Source: Achromobacter dolens (GTDB lineage Bacteria; Pseudomonadota; Gammaproteobacteria; Burkholderiales; Burkholderiaceae_B). From it: a DNA stretch of 64,000 bases. Made by a program: the position numbers and the translations under genes. The stretch is from assembly GCF_902859745.1 (NCBI RefSeq), contig NZ_CADIJW010000005.1:124001-188000 (forward strand). The letters are read 5' to 3'. Position 1 is the first letter of the stretch. Each line of letters starts with the position of its first letter. Under the pieces are notes generated by a model. The model saw nothing but the letters and a program-made list of their open reading frames with translations, did not search any database and was not told the origin of the DNA. Below, one piece after another: positions 11,041 to 21,480 of this stretch.

Positions 11041-11098
11041 GATGGCGGCGGGCTGCGGCGCGAGAAAAGGCGTAATCGAACGAGATTGCGATTATGGC

Positions 11099-12671
<1,573 letters not shown>

Positions 12672-12706
12672 GTTTAGCTCCTGCTAATGTGGTGCCGAGT
12701 CGCGTC

Positions 12707-13018
12707 TTAGGCCGTGATGGCTTCGATGCGGATTTCGGTGTAGTTCTGACGGTGGCCCTGACGCTTCTGATAGTGCTTGCGACGGCGCATCTTGAAGATC
12801 TTGACCTTGTCGTGGCGGCCTTGCGCAAGAACCGTTGCCTTGATCACGGCGCCGGCGACGAGGGGCGTACCAACTTTCAGTTGGTCGCCTTCGCCCACGG
12901 ACAGCACTTGATCCAGGGTGATTTCTTGCCCAATGTCAGCCGGTATCTGTTCTACCTTGAGTTTTTCGCCAATGGCAACACGGTACTGCTTGCCACCGGT
13001 TTTTACGACCGCGTACAT
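12707..13018 (-). CDS. rplU: 50S ribosomal protein L21
   Basis: A 103-residue 50S protein binding 23S rRNA. The N-terminal [14 protein letters not shown] and C-terminal [14 protein letters not shown] segments are diagnostic. It is first in the rplU-rpmA-obgE-proB series, behind a strong promoter about 165 bp upstream and a leader that holds three short tandem repeats. Confidence 0.98.
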   Translation of the reverse strand: MYAVVKTGGKQYRVAIGEKLKVEQIPADIGQEITLDQVLSVGEGDQLKVGTPLVAGAVIKATVLAQGRHDKVKIFKMRRRKHYQKRQGHRQNYTEIRIEAITA

Positions 13019-13087
13019 GGGGTATTCCTTAAATAGGTAAATGGGCTCATTCGCTTGCCGGCCCTGCTGGGCTGGCAGTGCTTGCCT

Positions 13088-13130
13088 GGGGTTGCCAAGA
13101 TTGGGGTTGCCAAGATGGGGTTGCCAAGAT
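13088..13130. repeat. Three tandem copies of a 14-bp unit in the rplU leader
   Basis: GGGGTTGCCAAGAT occurs at 13088-13101, 13103-13116 and 13117-13130, identical in all three, with one extra T between copies one and two. The repeats fall between the predicted rplU promoter and its start codon and would be transcribed as AUCUUGGCAACCCC units. Confidence 0.9.
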
Positions 13131-13182
13131 CAAGCGCGCGTAATTCACCGACGTAATTCGGGCATCTCTGACCGAATCCGGG

Positions 13183-13211
13183 ATATTAGCCCGCGGCTGG
13201 GGAAAAGTCAA
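13183..13211 (-). promoter_or_regulatory. Sigma-70-type promoter for rplU-rpmA-obgE
   Basis: On the minus strand TTGACT (13211-13206) and TAATAT (13188-13183) are separated by exactly 17 bp. This predicts a leader of about 160 nt before rplU. The remainder of 13019-13464 holds the tandem repeats and, toward ispB, a TATAAT at 13376-13381 without a good -35; no gene is seen. Confidence 0.75.
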
Positions 13212-13464
13212 AAAGCGCTTGCAGGCTAAGGGCTTAGGTGTGGCCGGGGCGCCGCGTCGGGGTGGCGCGCAGCCGAAAAAACGGGGGCGGGGCGGTTCGG
13301 AGTGGGGTGGCGCAGGGGGAGTCCGCGCCCCGGGCAGGGGCGTCGCTACGTCCGGCTCCGGTTCCTGGCAGCCCGTATAATCGCTGGTCGAATCCCCCCC
13401 GCCATCCCGGCGGCCCAGCGGTAAGAGCTGTTACATATGGCTCGTTTCACTCTCCGGATACGTC

Positions 13465-14430
13465 TTGAATCTCCCCGCGCTCATTGCTCCCATAGTTGAC
13501 GATATGAAAGCCGTCGATGCGGTTATCCGCGAGCGGCTGAATTCCGATGTGGTGCTGATCCGTACGATCGGCGACTACATCATCGGGGCCGGCGGCAAGC
13601 GCATGCGTCCGGCGATGGTGCTGATGGTGGCGCGCGCGCTGGGCTACGAAGGGACGCATCATCAGTTGCTGGCCGCCGTCGTGGAATTCATTCACACGGC
13701 GACGCTGTTGCATGACGACGTGGTCGACGAGTCCGACCTGCGTCGTGGCCGCGAGACCGCCAACGCGGTGTTCGGCAACGCCGCCAGCGTGCTGGTGGGC
13801 GACTATCTCTATTCGCGCTCGTTCGAGATGATGGTCGAGGCCGACTCGATGCGCATCATGAGCATCCTGTCGGAGGCCACCACGGTGATCGCCGAGGGCG
13901 AGGTGCTGCAGTTGCTGAACGTGCATGATCCGGATGTCTCGCAGGAGCGCTACCTGCAGGTCGTGCGCTACAAGACCGCCAAGCTGTTCGAGGCCGCCGC
14001 CCAGGTGGGGGCGGTGCTGGCCGGCGCCACGCCGGAGCAGGAAGCCGCCGCGGCCGCCTATGGCCGCCATGTGGGCACCGCCTTCCAGTTGGTCGACGAC
14101 GTGCTCGACTACAGCGGCGATGCCGCCGCGCTGGGCAAGAACGTGGGCGACGATCTGCGCGAGGGCAAGCCCACGCTGCCGCTGATCCGCGTGATGGAAG
14201 TGGGCACGCCGGCGCAGCAGCAGTTGATCCGCGACGCCATCAAGACGGGCGACGCCGACTTCGCCGCCGTGGCGGCCGCCATCCAGGCGACGGACGCGCT
14301 GGAGCATGCCCGCCAGGCCGCCGTGGCCGAGGCGAATCGGGCTCGCGAAGCACTTTCTTCGTATCCCGTTTCCCCTTTTCTAAATTCTCTGTTAGAATTC
14401 TGCGCTTTCGCGGTGAATCGAGATCGCTAG
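13465..14430 (+). CDS. ispB: Octaprenyl/polyprenyl diphosphate synthase
   Basis: Elongates farnesyl diphosphate with isopentenyl diphosphate to make the ubiquinone side chain. The 321 residues carry the first aspartate motif HDDVVDESD (D84-D88) and the second VDDVLDYSGD, with GGKRMRPA near 44-50. The start is a TTG at 13465; the ATG at 13437 is out of frame, so TTG is the first usable start that gives the family N-terminus. A TATAAT at 13376-13381 may be its -10 element. It is divergent from the rplU operon, the usual arrangement, and followed by tRNA-Pro. Confidence 0.94.
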   Translation: MNLPALIAPIVDDMKAVDAVIRERLNSDVVLIRTIGDYIIGAGGKRMRPAMVLMVARALGYEGTHHQLLAAVVEFIHTATLLHDDVVDESDLRRGRETANAVFGNAASVLVGDYLYSRSFEMMVEADSMRIMSILSEATTVIAEGEVLQLLNVHDPDVSQERYLQVVRYKTAKLFEAAAQVGAVLAGATPEQEAAAAAYGRHVGTAFQLVDDVLDYSGDAAALGKNVGDDLREGKPTLPLIRVMEVGTPAQQQLIRDAIKTGDADFAAVAAAIQATDALEHARQAAVAEANRAREALSSYPVSPFLNSLLEFCAFAVNRDR

Positions 14431-14591
14431 CTGAAAACGGCACTGCAAGCGCTGCTTTGAGCAAGGTTGGAATTCACGAGGCGGGAAGGGCAAAACCTTC
14501 AAGCCGAAGCGGGAAGTTGATTTGGTTGCACTGAGCGCAACGAAGTCAGTAGCTGTAGGGTGTGGGAGATGTATAAGCCCATGCCCAGACT

Positions 14592-14669
<78 letters not shown>

Positions 14670-14716
14670 TTATCTGTGGTCGAATTCTTGAAGGTGTTTC
14701 CCGACACCTTTGGCTG

Positions 14717-14751
14717 AAAGCCGGTACCGCGCAAGCGTTGCCGGCTTTTTT
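14717..14751 (+). terminator. Intrinsic terminator after tRNA-Pro
   Basis: The stem aaagccgg / ccggcttt (16-nt loop) is followed by a T-run. It closes the tRNA transcript and lies before the DUF3182 gene start. Confidence 0.8.
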
Positions 14752-14782
14752 GCGTGGGCACGTCGCTTGCTGGCGTGGGCCC

Positions 14783-15913
14783 ATGAACTCGTTTTCTCTC
14801 GCAGACGGCCCGCTCGTGGTCGCTTATCCTCGCCGTGCCCGGGCGTCCGAGCACGAAGTGGCGTCGCATGACGCCCTGGCGGCGCGCCTGGCCGCGCTGT
14901 TGGGCGGGCGCCATGTTCCCGATTACCGGCCCAGTCGCCATCGCGGCGGCCCGGTTCCGTATTACGTGCCTGACCGCAGTATCGCCGGGGCGGCGCGCGC
15001 AACCATCCTGGGTATCTCCGGCATCGCCGACCTCTATGGGGGCGTCGTGCCGCATGCCTTCGTCGCCACCAAATCCATCAGCCATGGCCTGGCGCGGCCG
15101 GATGCGCCGGCGCCAGCGGGTTGGGTTGCCTCGCTGGCGGATGCTTTGGGTGACGCGGTGCTTGCCGGCTACACGGCGTTCCGCCCGGAAGACGCGCTGG
15201 CTGGTGGCCTGCGGCTGCTGCAACGCGGGTCGGTGCGGTTGAAACCTGCCGATGCGACCGCCGGGCGCGGGCAGGAGGTCGCATCGGATGCGGATGCGCT
15301 GCGGCAGGCCCTGGAGCGCCAATGCGCAAGGACGATGGGACGGCTCGGCCTGGTGATCGAGGAGGACCTGAACGAAGTCGAAACCTGCAGCGTGGGCTGG
15401 TCCAAGGTGGGAGAAATGGAGATCGCCTACGTCGGCACGCAATCGCTGACGCCCGACAATGCGGGCTGCCTCGTGTACGGCGGCTCGGAACTGCGCGTGG
15501 CGCGGGGCGGCTTCGATGCCTTGCGCCGGCTGGATCTCGCCGACCGTGAACGCCGGGCGATCGACCTGGCGTGCCAGTATGACGCGGCGGTATCGGCCGC
15601 CTATCCCGCGCTGATTGCTTCGCGGCGCAATTACGATGTGGCGTTTGGTCTCGGCGCCGATGGCCGGCCGCGCGCGGGCGTGCTGGAGCAATCGTGGCGC
15701 GCGGGCGGCGCCAGCATCGCGGAACTGGCCGCCATGCAGGCCTTTGCGCTCTCGCCCGTGCTGCGCGAAGTGCGCGCCGCAACCCGCGAGCGCTATGGCG
15801 CCGACGAACCGCCGCCAATCGCGCAACGTCTGGTGTTCCACGGCCACGACGCGGCGGTCGGACCCATCAGCAAGTCGGGCGGCATCCTGGAGGCGGCCGA
15901 TGGCGGCGCATAG
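14783..15913 (+). CDS. DUF3182 family protein, ATP-grasp-like
   Basis: A 376-residue protein without a known function, matching the DUF3182 type by overall sequence. It has features of an ATP-grasp enzyme: VRLKPADATAGRG (151-163, a Lys plus a glycine-rich loop), VIEEDLNEVETCSVGW (191-206) and a glycine-rich VYGGSELRVARGG segment later, which would suit ATP-dependent ligation of a carboxylate. The fold assignment is an inference from pattern. The ATG at 14783 is preferred; the in-frame ATG at 14738 lies inside the upstream terminator hairpin. It overlaps the following hydrolase gene by 14 nt, so the two likely act together. Confidence 0.78.
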   Translation: MNSFSLADGPLVVAYPRRARASEHEVASHDALAARLAALLGGRHVPDYRPSRHRGGPVPYYVPDRSIAGAARATILGISGIADLYGGVVPHAFVATKSISHGLARPDAPAPAGWVASLADALGDAVLAGYTAFRPEDALAGGLRLLQRGSVRLKPADATAGRGQEVASDADALRQALERQCARTMGRLGLVIEEDLNEVETCSVGWSKVGEMEIAYVGTQSLTPDNAGCLVYGGSELRVARGGFDALRRLDLADRERRAIDLACQYDAAVSAAYPALIASRRNYDVAFGLGADGRPRAGVLEQSWRAGGASIAELAAMQAFALSPVLREVRAATRERYGADEPPPIAQRLVFHGHDAAVGPISKSGGILEAADGGA

Positions 15914-16658
15914 CAGTCCGCTCGCGCTCGACGTGGATGGCGTGTCGCTGGACGCCACGTTCCTCACCCCGGAAGACAAGGTGCCGGGGGTGCTGTTCAT
16001 CCACGGCTGGGGCGGCAGCCAGCAGTTCGACCTGTCGCGCGCCAAGGGCATTGCCGCGCTGGGTTGCGTCTGCCTGACCTTCGATCTGCGCGGACACGCC
16101 GCCACGCAGGCGCGGCAACGCGAGGTGACGCGCGAGGACAATCTGCGCGACGTGGTGGCGGCCTATGACCGGCTGGCGCAGCATCCGTCGCTGGACTCCG
16201 GTTCGATCGCCGTGGTGGGCAGCAGCTACGGCGGTTACCTGGCGGCCCTGTTGAGTACGCTGCGTCCGGTGCGCTGGCTGGCGCTGCATGTGCCTGCCCT
16301 GTATCGTGACGACGAATGGCTGGTGCCCAAGAACCAGCTCGATCGCGAGACCCTGCGCGCCTATCGCAGCGTCTACGTCCCGCCGGAAGAGAACCGCGCG
16401 TTGAAGGCGTGCACGGCGTTCGCCGGCGACGTGCTGCTGGTGGAAGCGGAACACGACAGCTATATCCCGCATTCGACCATCATGAGCTATCGCTCCGCGT
16501 TTCGCCGATCGCACTCGTTGACGCACCGGATCATCGACGGCGCCGACCACGCGCTGACGGAAAAACCGGCGCAACGCGCCTATACCTCGATACTGGTGAA
16601 CTGGGTGACCGAAATGGTCATGGGCGCCCGCATGGGCGAGGGGCGGGCGCGCTATTGA
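15900..16658 (+). CDS. Alpha/beta-hydrolase (dienelactone hydrolase/peptidase-like)
   Basis: A 252-residue cytosolic hydrolase. The nucleophile elbow GSSYGG gives S109, HGWGG (35-39) forms the oxyanion region, an acid is in VEAEHDSYIP and the catalytic His in DGADHAL. There is no signal peptide. The start overlaps the DUF3182 stop (14 nt), indicating translational coupling and probably a shared pathway; a ligase paired with a hydrolase could make and unmake the same amide or ester. Substrate unknown. The next gene converges on it. Confidence 0.85.
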   Translation: MAAHSSPLALDVDGVSLDATFLTPEDKVPGVLFIHGWGGSQQFDLSRAKGIAALGCVCLTFDLRGHAATQARQREVTREDNLRDVVAAYDRLAQHPSLDSGSIAVVGSSYGGYLAALLSTLRPVRWLALHVPALYRDDEWLVPKNQLDRETLRAYRSVYVPPEENRALKACTAFAGDVLLVEAEHDSYIPHSTIMSYRSAFRRSHSLTHRIIDGADHALTEKPAQRAYTSILVNWVTEMVMGARMGEGRARY

Positions 16659-16731
16659 GCGGCGGCGTCAGGGTGGGTGCGCAGCAGGGAAGGCCGGCAA
16701 CGACGCCGGCCGTTTTCTCTCGCGGCGCGGG

Positions 16732-17547
16732 TCAACCCGGGTAGAGATCGGTGCGGCGATGGTCCCAGGCCGGCAGGCCGGCGCGCAGCGTGGCGACGCG
16801 CTCCGGGTCGAGGTCGGCCATGACGTAGCCGGTGCGGTCTGGCATGCAGGCCAGTACCGTGCCCCAGGGATCGACGATCATGCTGCGGCCCAGGCAGGGC
16901 AGGCCCGGCCCGTCGCCGCCGATCTGGGCGGCGGCGATCACGTAGCACTGGTTCTCGATGGCGCGGGCGCGCAGCAGGATTTCCCAGTGATCGCGGCCGG
17001 TGTGCAGGTTGAAGGCCGCGGGCGCCACCAGCACGTTGGCGCCGCGTGCGCGCAGCGCGCGATACAGCTCGGCAAAGCGCAGGTCGTAGCAGATGCTCAG
17101 GCCCAGCGTCAGGCCCGCCGCTTCGACCGTGCGCAGGCACGTGCCCGGGGCGAAGTCGGCGGATTCGCGGTAGGGGGTGCCGTCGACCACCGCGTCATAC
17201 AGGTGGACCTTGCGGTAGGAGGCGGCGATGCTGCCGTCCGGGGCGAAGGTGACGCCGGTGTTGCCGAGCCGGTCCTGGTCCGCCAGGCGTTCATGCATCG
17301 AGCCCAGGTGGATCCAGCAAGCGTGGCGCTGCGCCAGCGCGGCGATGCGCGCCGTGACCGCGCCGGGGATCGGACTGGCGGCGGCGCGCAGCGTTGGTGC
17401 GTCGCCGCGCACATCGCTGTATTCGGGCGTGACGATCAGTTGCGCGCCGTCGTTGGCCGCGGCCGTTATCCAATGTTCGAGCGCGGCCAGGTTGGCGTCG
17501 CGGTCACGGCGGCTGTCGAGCTGTATGGCTGCCACTCTGATGGACAT
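16732..17547 (-). CDS. Carbon-nitrogen hydrolase (Nit1/deaminated-glutathione-amidase-like)
   Basis: A 271-residue nitrilase-superfamily amidase. The catalytic triad is visible: E42 in TPEYS, K113 in YRKVHLYD and C153 in SICYDLRF. The KVHLYD and DLRFAELYR patterns resemble the Nit1/YbeM branch, which repairs deaminated glutathione, although other amidases share them. It starts 14 bp before the stop of nothing upstream on its strand: the next gene on the minus strand (beta-lactamase-like) ends 14 bp upstream at 17562, so it may be the third gene of that operon. Confidence 0.87.
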   Translation of the reverse strand: MSIRVAAIQLDSRRDRDANLAALEHWITAAANDGAQLIVTPEYSDVRGDAPTLRAAASPIPGAVTARIAALAQRHACWIHLGSMHERLADQDRLGNTGVTFAPDGSIAASYRKVHLYDAVVDGTPYRESADFAPGTCLRTVEAAGLTLGLSICYDLRFAELYRALRARGANVLVAPAAFNLHTGRDHWEILLRARAIENQCYVIAAAQIGGDGPGLPCLGRSMIVDPWGTVLACMPDRTGYVMADLDPERVATLRAGLPAWDHRRTDLYPG

Positions 17548-17561
17548 GCGGGTCCCCCTTG

Positions 17562-18425
17562 TCAGTGTGCTTGCGCCTGGGACTTCAGGCCCAGCGCCAC
17601 CTCGCGCGCGATCTGCCCCAGCAGCGCGGCGCCCTCGCCGCCCTGCAGGGTCTGCGCGGTCTGCCAGTCGGTAAAGCCGTCGGCCAGTACCGCCAGCACC
17701 ACGCTGCGGTCGGCCACGGTGAGAATGCCGGCGTCATGGCGCAGGCCCGGCAACTGTCCGGCCTTGCTGGCCAGATGGGCGGGGGCGGGCAGCGCGGCGC
17801 CGAAGTGGGCGCGTTCGCGCTGGTCGGCCAGCAGGTCGAGCGCGAATGTCCGCAAGGCCGCGGGCAGCGCGCCGTCGCGCAGCATCCAGCACAGCGAGGC
17901 GGTGGCGTCTTCGGCGCTGGTGAAGTTGTCACGCCCGGCCTCGCGCGCCGCGGCGTCCATCATGCGCCGTTGCAGCCGGCTCGCCGGCAGGCCGGCGCGT
18001 TGGTTCCATTGATTGATCTCGTCGAATCCGAGCAGCTCGATCAGTGCGTTGGTGGCGACGTTGTCGCTGAGCACGATCATCAGCCGCGCCAGTTCGGCGA
18101 GCGACAGGGTGGTGACACTGGGCAACTGGGCGAGGATGCCGGTGCCGCCGGCGCGCTCGGCGCTTGCGGGCAGGGCCAGCGGCTGTTCGAGCGCGTAGCG
18201 GCCCTTGGCCACCGCTTCGAGCAGCGCCAGCAGGATGGGCACCTTGATGATGCTGGCCGATGGCTGCACGCGGTCGGCGTGGTGCGCCAGCACGATGCCG
18301 CCGTCCAGGTCGCGCAGGCTCAGCGAGACCCGCGCGGGCGTGGCCGCCAGCAAGGGCGCCAGCGCCGCGTCGACGTGCTGGCGCAAGGCGTTGCGGTCCA
18401 GCGGTTGCGATCCCAAGGGGAACAT
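17562..18425 (-). CDS. Class A beta-lactamase-like serine hydrolase, no signal peptide
   Basis: A 287-residue protein of the penicillin-recognising fold. S58-I-I-K61 is the SxxK nucleophile and SDN is at 120-122; the third motif is KAG (221-223) rather than KTG/KSG, and no clear ExxxN omega-loop glutamate is present (AREAGRDNFTSAED occupies that place). No signal peptide or lipobox is visible, so it is predicted cytosolic. It follows the transporter gene by 11 bp. It is therefore more likely an amide or ester hydrolase for the transported compound than a resistance enzyme; this is an inference. Confidence 0.8.
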   Translation of the reverse strand: MFPLGSQPLDRNALRQHVDAALAPLLAATPARVSLSLRDLDGGIVLAHHADRVQPSASIIKVPILLALLEAVAKGRYALEQPLALPASAERAGGTGILAQLPSVTTLSLAELARLMIVLSDNVATNALIELLGFDEINQWNQRAGLPASRLQRRMMDAAAREAGRDNFTSAEDATASLCWMLRDGALPAALRTFALDLLADQRERAHFGAALPAPAHLASKAGQLPGLRHDAGILTVADRSVVLAVLADGFTDWQTAQTLQGGEGAALLGQIAREVALGLKSQAQAH

Positions 18426-18436
18426 GGTCGATCTCC

Positions 18437-19882
18437 TCAGACCAGGAAGAAGAACAGGGACGAGAACAGGCAGAGGTTCACCAGGATCACCGCCCAGCCG
18501 TTGTAGAGCATGTATTTGAGCTCGCCCGAGCGCGCCAGGCCCATCTGGCCGAACATGTCCGAGGTGGGGAAGGGGCCGAACCAGTCGATCTGCGAACTGC
18601 CCAGGATAACCGCCGTGGTGGCCGCGGGGCCGACGCCGGCGGCCGCCAGCAGCGGGCCGAAGATCTTGGCGGTGAAGGTCATCTGCGCGACCGCCGCGCC
18701 CGGGATGTGGCCGATGACGTTGAACCACAGCACGATGACGCACAGCATGGCGCCGCTGATGCCGGCCAGGTGCGGCTTGGCCAGCTCCAGCACGGCGTGG
18801 TAGGCGTTGAGCTGGTCCACCAGCACCAGCACCGGATTGAACAGCCAGAACAGGAAGAAGATCCAGATCAGCTTCCCGGCGCCCGCGTACATCGCCTGCA
18901 GGATCGCGCGCGGACCCATGCCGCCGGCCAGTCCGGTGGTGGTGGCCAGCGCCACCATGACGATGATGGCGAAGGCATAACCCGCCTTGGCGAGCACGCC
19001 GACGATCGCCAGGAGAACGATGGTCAGGCAGAACGCCCACGCCGCCCGCATGGCGCTGCGCGCGGGCGCGGCATCGAGGTCGAAGGCGGCCGCGCCGGCT
19101 CCGGCTTCCTCGTATTGGTGGCCAGCCTCGGTCATTTTCTGGATGCGCCCCGACATGAACCAGCCGGCCAGCAGCGTCGCCACGGCCATCGGGATGCCCG
19201 CCACCAGCAGGTATTGCGGATAGCTCAGCCCGGTCAGGCCGGTCACCGTGACCACGTTGGGCGTGAAGGGGCCCAGCACCAGTCCGGCGGAGCCGGCGGT
19301 CTGAAACAGCGCGGCCACCGTGGGCGGTGACAGGCGCACGGCGGCGGCGATCGGGATGACCACCGCGGCAATGATGGCGTTGCCGCCGGCCAGGGTGCCC
19401 AGCGCGCCGCAGATCAGGGTCGAGGCCACCATGATGCCCAGGCGCACGCGCACCTGGTTCGACAGGCCGATGCGGCGCACGATGGCGCGCACCATCTGTT
19501 CCGCGGCGCCGGTGCGCGAGGCGACCTCGCCCACGCCAGCGCCCAGCACGATGATCAGGCCGACCACCGCGATGAACGAGCCGAGCGAGTCGGCCAGCAG
19601 CTTGCCCATGGCGATGGGCGTGGTGCCGGTCATGATGGCGCCCAGCACGATGGCGGCAATGGTGGACAGCACGATGTCCACGCCCAGCAGCGCGATGATG
19701 GCGAACACCAGCACGGGCGTCAGGCCCCACAGGCTGGTCTGGCCGGGCAGCGTGAAATGGGTGTACAGCGCGATGGCCAGGCCCACCAGGAATACCGCGA
19801 TGGCGGCATTGCGCCGGCGAGGATGCAACGAGCCGCCGGCGGGCGGGCGTGGCGCCGCCGCCGTCTGTGTCAATGTGGTCAT
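18437..19882 (-). CDS. Multi-pass membrane transporter, ion-transporter-superfamily type
   Basis: 481 residues with about 12 hydrophobic segments. The glycine-rich [31 protein letters not shown] and [16 protein letters not shown] stretches recall secondary carriers of the ion-transporter superfamily (NhaC/GntP/CitM-like), but I cannot name the family. The ATG at 19882 has GGAG in front; the open frame upstream of it lacks membrane character. It heads a minus-strand series with the beta-lactamase-like hydrolase and possibly the nitrilase-family amidase, suggesting uptake then hydrolysis of an amide. Confidence 0.8.
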   Translation of the reverse strand: MTTLTQTAAAPRPPAGGSLHPRRRNAAIAVFLVGLAIALYTHFTLPGQTSLWGLTPVLVFAIIALLGVDIVLSTIAAIVLGAIMTGTTPIAMGKLLADSLGSFIAVVGLIIVLGAGVGEVASRTGAAEQMVRAIVRRIGLSNQVRVRLGIMVASTLICGALGTLAGGNAIIAAVVIPIAAAVRLSPPTVAALFQTAGSAGLVLGPFTPNVVTVTGLTGLSYPQYLLVAGIPMAVATLLAGWFMSGRIQKMTEAGHQYEEAGAGAAAFDLDAAPARSAMRAAWAFCLTIVLLAIVGVLAKAGYAFAIIVMVALATTTGLAGGMGPRAILQAMYAGAGKLIWIFFLFWLFNPVLVLVDQLNAYHAVLELAKPHLAGISGAMLCVIVLWFNVIGHIPGAAVAQMTFTAKIFGPLLAAAGVGPAATTAVILGSSQIDWFGPFPTSDMFGQMGLARSGELKYMLYNGWAVILVNLCLFSSLFFFLV

Positions 19883-20098
19883 GTCTTCTCCGTCCCTATC
19901 GATCTGTGGCCGGGCCGTGACGCGCTGCGCATCCGGCGGTGTTGGCCTATTGTTGTGATCCCGTCCTGCCGTGCGGCAGGCGTGGATGCCCAGCGGTCCC
20001 ATGTCCAGGGCGCCTGGCCGCATCGGGCAGCCTGGCGCTGGACGGTGAGAGTGTGGGCGCGACGGGCGACAGGTTCAAATGAGTGGTGCGGGTGCGAC

Positions 20099-20115
20099 CA
20101 TAACCAAAGGTTATG
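20099..20115. promoter_or_regulatory. 17-bp perfect palindrome, possible LysR-type operator
   Basis: CATAACC-AAA-GGTTATG, seven-base perfect arms around AAA, in the 390-bp gap upstream of the transporter gene (217 bp from its start). It has the look of a LysR-type recognition site, but no regulator gene is adjacent. The rest of 19883-20272 shows no credible gene. Confidence 0.45.
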
Positions 20116-20272
20116 CGTGCGGGCCGCCGACCAGTGGCGTTTTATCGCGAATGACGAAAGCGGCAATACGCTGCCGCAGCAGGCCTGGTCGCACCCGATC
20201 CGCCGCCACCAACGGGCGCTGAGGCCTGCCAGGCGTGGATGCGATCGGCGGCCTGCGGCGAGGCCGGCGGGG

Positions 20273-20710
20273 TCAGAGGCCGGCGCCCGAGGCGGGCGCG
20301 CGCCGGGTGGGGCGGGTGCCGGCATCGTTTGGCGCGCCGCCTTCGTCGTCCACGGTGAGGCCCCCGCCGGACATGATGCCCTTGGCGATGTCGTCGGCGG
20401 ACTTGCCGCCAAAACCGTGCTCGCCGGCGACGATGCGGAAGCTGTCGCCCTCGAGCGGGCTTTGCAGCGTGGCCGAGGACAGCAGCACGCCGTTCGAACG
20501 CAGTTGTACGCGTTTGCCGACGCGGTTGCGGGTGAAGTCGGCCAGGACCTGGCGGCTCTCGGGTTGCAGCACCACGTCGACGAAGCGCATTTTGGTCTGC
20601 GGTTCGATGCCGGGTGTGGCGCTCTGCGCGCGCAGGGCCACGGTCTCGGCGTGGGAGGCGGTGGCCGCCAGCAGCAGGGCGGCGCAGGCGAGGGATCGGA
20701 AGGCGCTCAT
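20273..20710 (-). CDS. Exported protein with SecD P1-head-like domain
   Basis: A 145-residue protein with a signal peptide (MSAFRSLACAALLLAATASHA, cleavage likely after A21). The mature part matches the SecD P1 head by pattern: VDVVLQPESRQVLADFT, NRVGKRVQL, a VLLSSATLQSPL strand-turn, DSFRIVAGEHG and a KSADDIAKGI helix. The tail (115-145) is Gly/Ala/Pro-rich. The ATG at 20710 has GGAG upstream. It is a soluble relative of the lipoprotein at 7922-8479 but far away on the other strand. The role is unknown. Confidence 0.78.
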   Translation of the reverse strand: MSAFRSLACAALLLAATASHAETVALRAQSATPGIEPQTKMRFVDVVLQPESRQVLADFTRNRVGKRVQLRSNGVLLSSATLQSPLEGDSFRIVAGEHGFGGKSADDIAKGIMSGGGLTVDDEGGAPNDAGTRPTRRAPASGAGL

Positions 20711-20903
20711 GGGGGCTCCGGGAAACGGACGGATCGATGCCGGCATCCTAGCCCGTTCGGCGGCGCCGCATATTACGACTTGTATGCGAACGCTGGCATT
20801 GCCTGCCGCCGGCCTTTGAGCGCGGATTGTTGGCCGCTAATATGTCGGCTCGAAGATCGTCCAAGGCCGCGGATCCGCCGGCCGCTCCGAGGAAGCCCGT
20901 CCC

Positions 20904-21341
20904 ATGAAGCTGCATGCCCCCTGGTTCCTGTCCTGTCTGCTGCTGGCGGGCGTTGCCCACGCGGGCTCGGCGCCCGCCGAATTGTCGTGTGTGTCGGAGA
21001 GTGGCAAGGTCGCGCTGCGCGGCGTCATCCCGTCGCCGTCTTCGGAAGAGCTCAAGCTGACGCTGACGTATGTCGGCGCCACATTGGGATTCGACGCGGA
21101 CCGGGATCCCGCCTATGTCGTGTCGGATTTTCCGTTGGGCGTCTTCACCCTGGTGGCGCCGGACGAGGTCTGGCCGCTGACGCTGTATGCGCTGCCGGCC
21201 AGCGTGGCGGTCAAGAAAGATGGCACCGGCGCCGTGGTGGGCACCTTCCAGGCCAAGCTCACCGGGCCGCGTCCGGGCGGACCGGGCGCGAATCAGCCGC
21301 TCAAGGCCACGGTCAACTGCAACTACCACTACTCGGTCTGA
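20904..21341 (+). CDS. Small exported protein of unknown function
   Basis: 145 residues with a signal peptide (cleavage likely in VAHAGSA near residue 21). The mature part is rich in beta-type residues and has two cysteines, C29 and one near the C-terminus (VNCNYHYSV), which could form a disulfide. No domain is recognised. It is followed by a short terminator hairpin. Confidence 0.68.
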   Translation: MKLHAPWFLSCLLLAGVAHAGSAPAELSCVSESGKVALRGVIPSPSSEELKLTLTYVGATLGFDADRDPAYVVSDFPLGVFTLVAPDEVWPLTLYALPASVAVKKDGTGAVVGTFQAKLTGPRPGGPGANQPLKATVNCNYHYSV

Positions 21342-21362
21342 ATCCGACGGGGCATTCCGGGT

Positions 21363-21382
21363 AATCCCGCTACCGGGATTTT
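21363..21382 (+). terminator. Short intrinsic terminator
   Basis: A perfect 7-bp stem aatcccg / cgggatt around ctac, then tt. It lies 22 bp past the exported-protein stop and before the tetronate operon. The T-run is short, so it may be weak. Confidence 0.55.
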
Positions 21383-21394
21383 CGGCAAAATTTG

Positions 21395-21407
21395 TATGAT
21401 GACCATA
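21395..21407. promoter_or_regulatory. Possible operator of the tetronate operon
   Basis: TATG-atgac-CATA, a short inverted repeat in an AT-rich stretch (21385-21420), 74 bp before the first gene. It could be the site for the FadR-type regulator at 26164-26871. The symmetry is short, so this is tentative. Confidence 0.3.
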
Positions 21408-21480
21408 TGAATATGTCCAGGGAGTGCCCCATGCCGTACCCGCTTTTCGCCGCCCGCGGCCGCCTCGTGGCGGGCGCGTG

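Noticed and set aside
13088-13130. CRISPR-like array
   Set aside because: The 14-bp units abut each other with no spacers, and no cas genes are present.
18426-19730. Fusion of the beta-lactamase-like frame with upstream sequence
   Set aside because: The extension is an out-of-frame shadow of the transporter gene and is Gly/Arg/His-rich without hydrophobic pattern.
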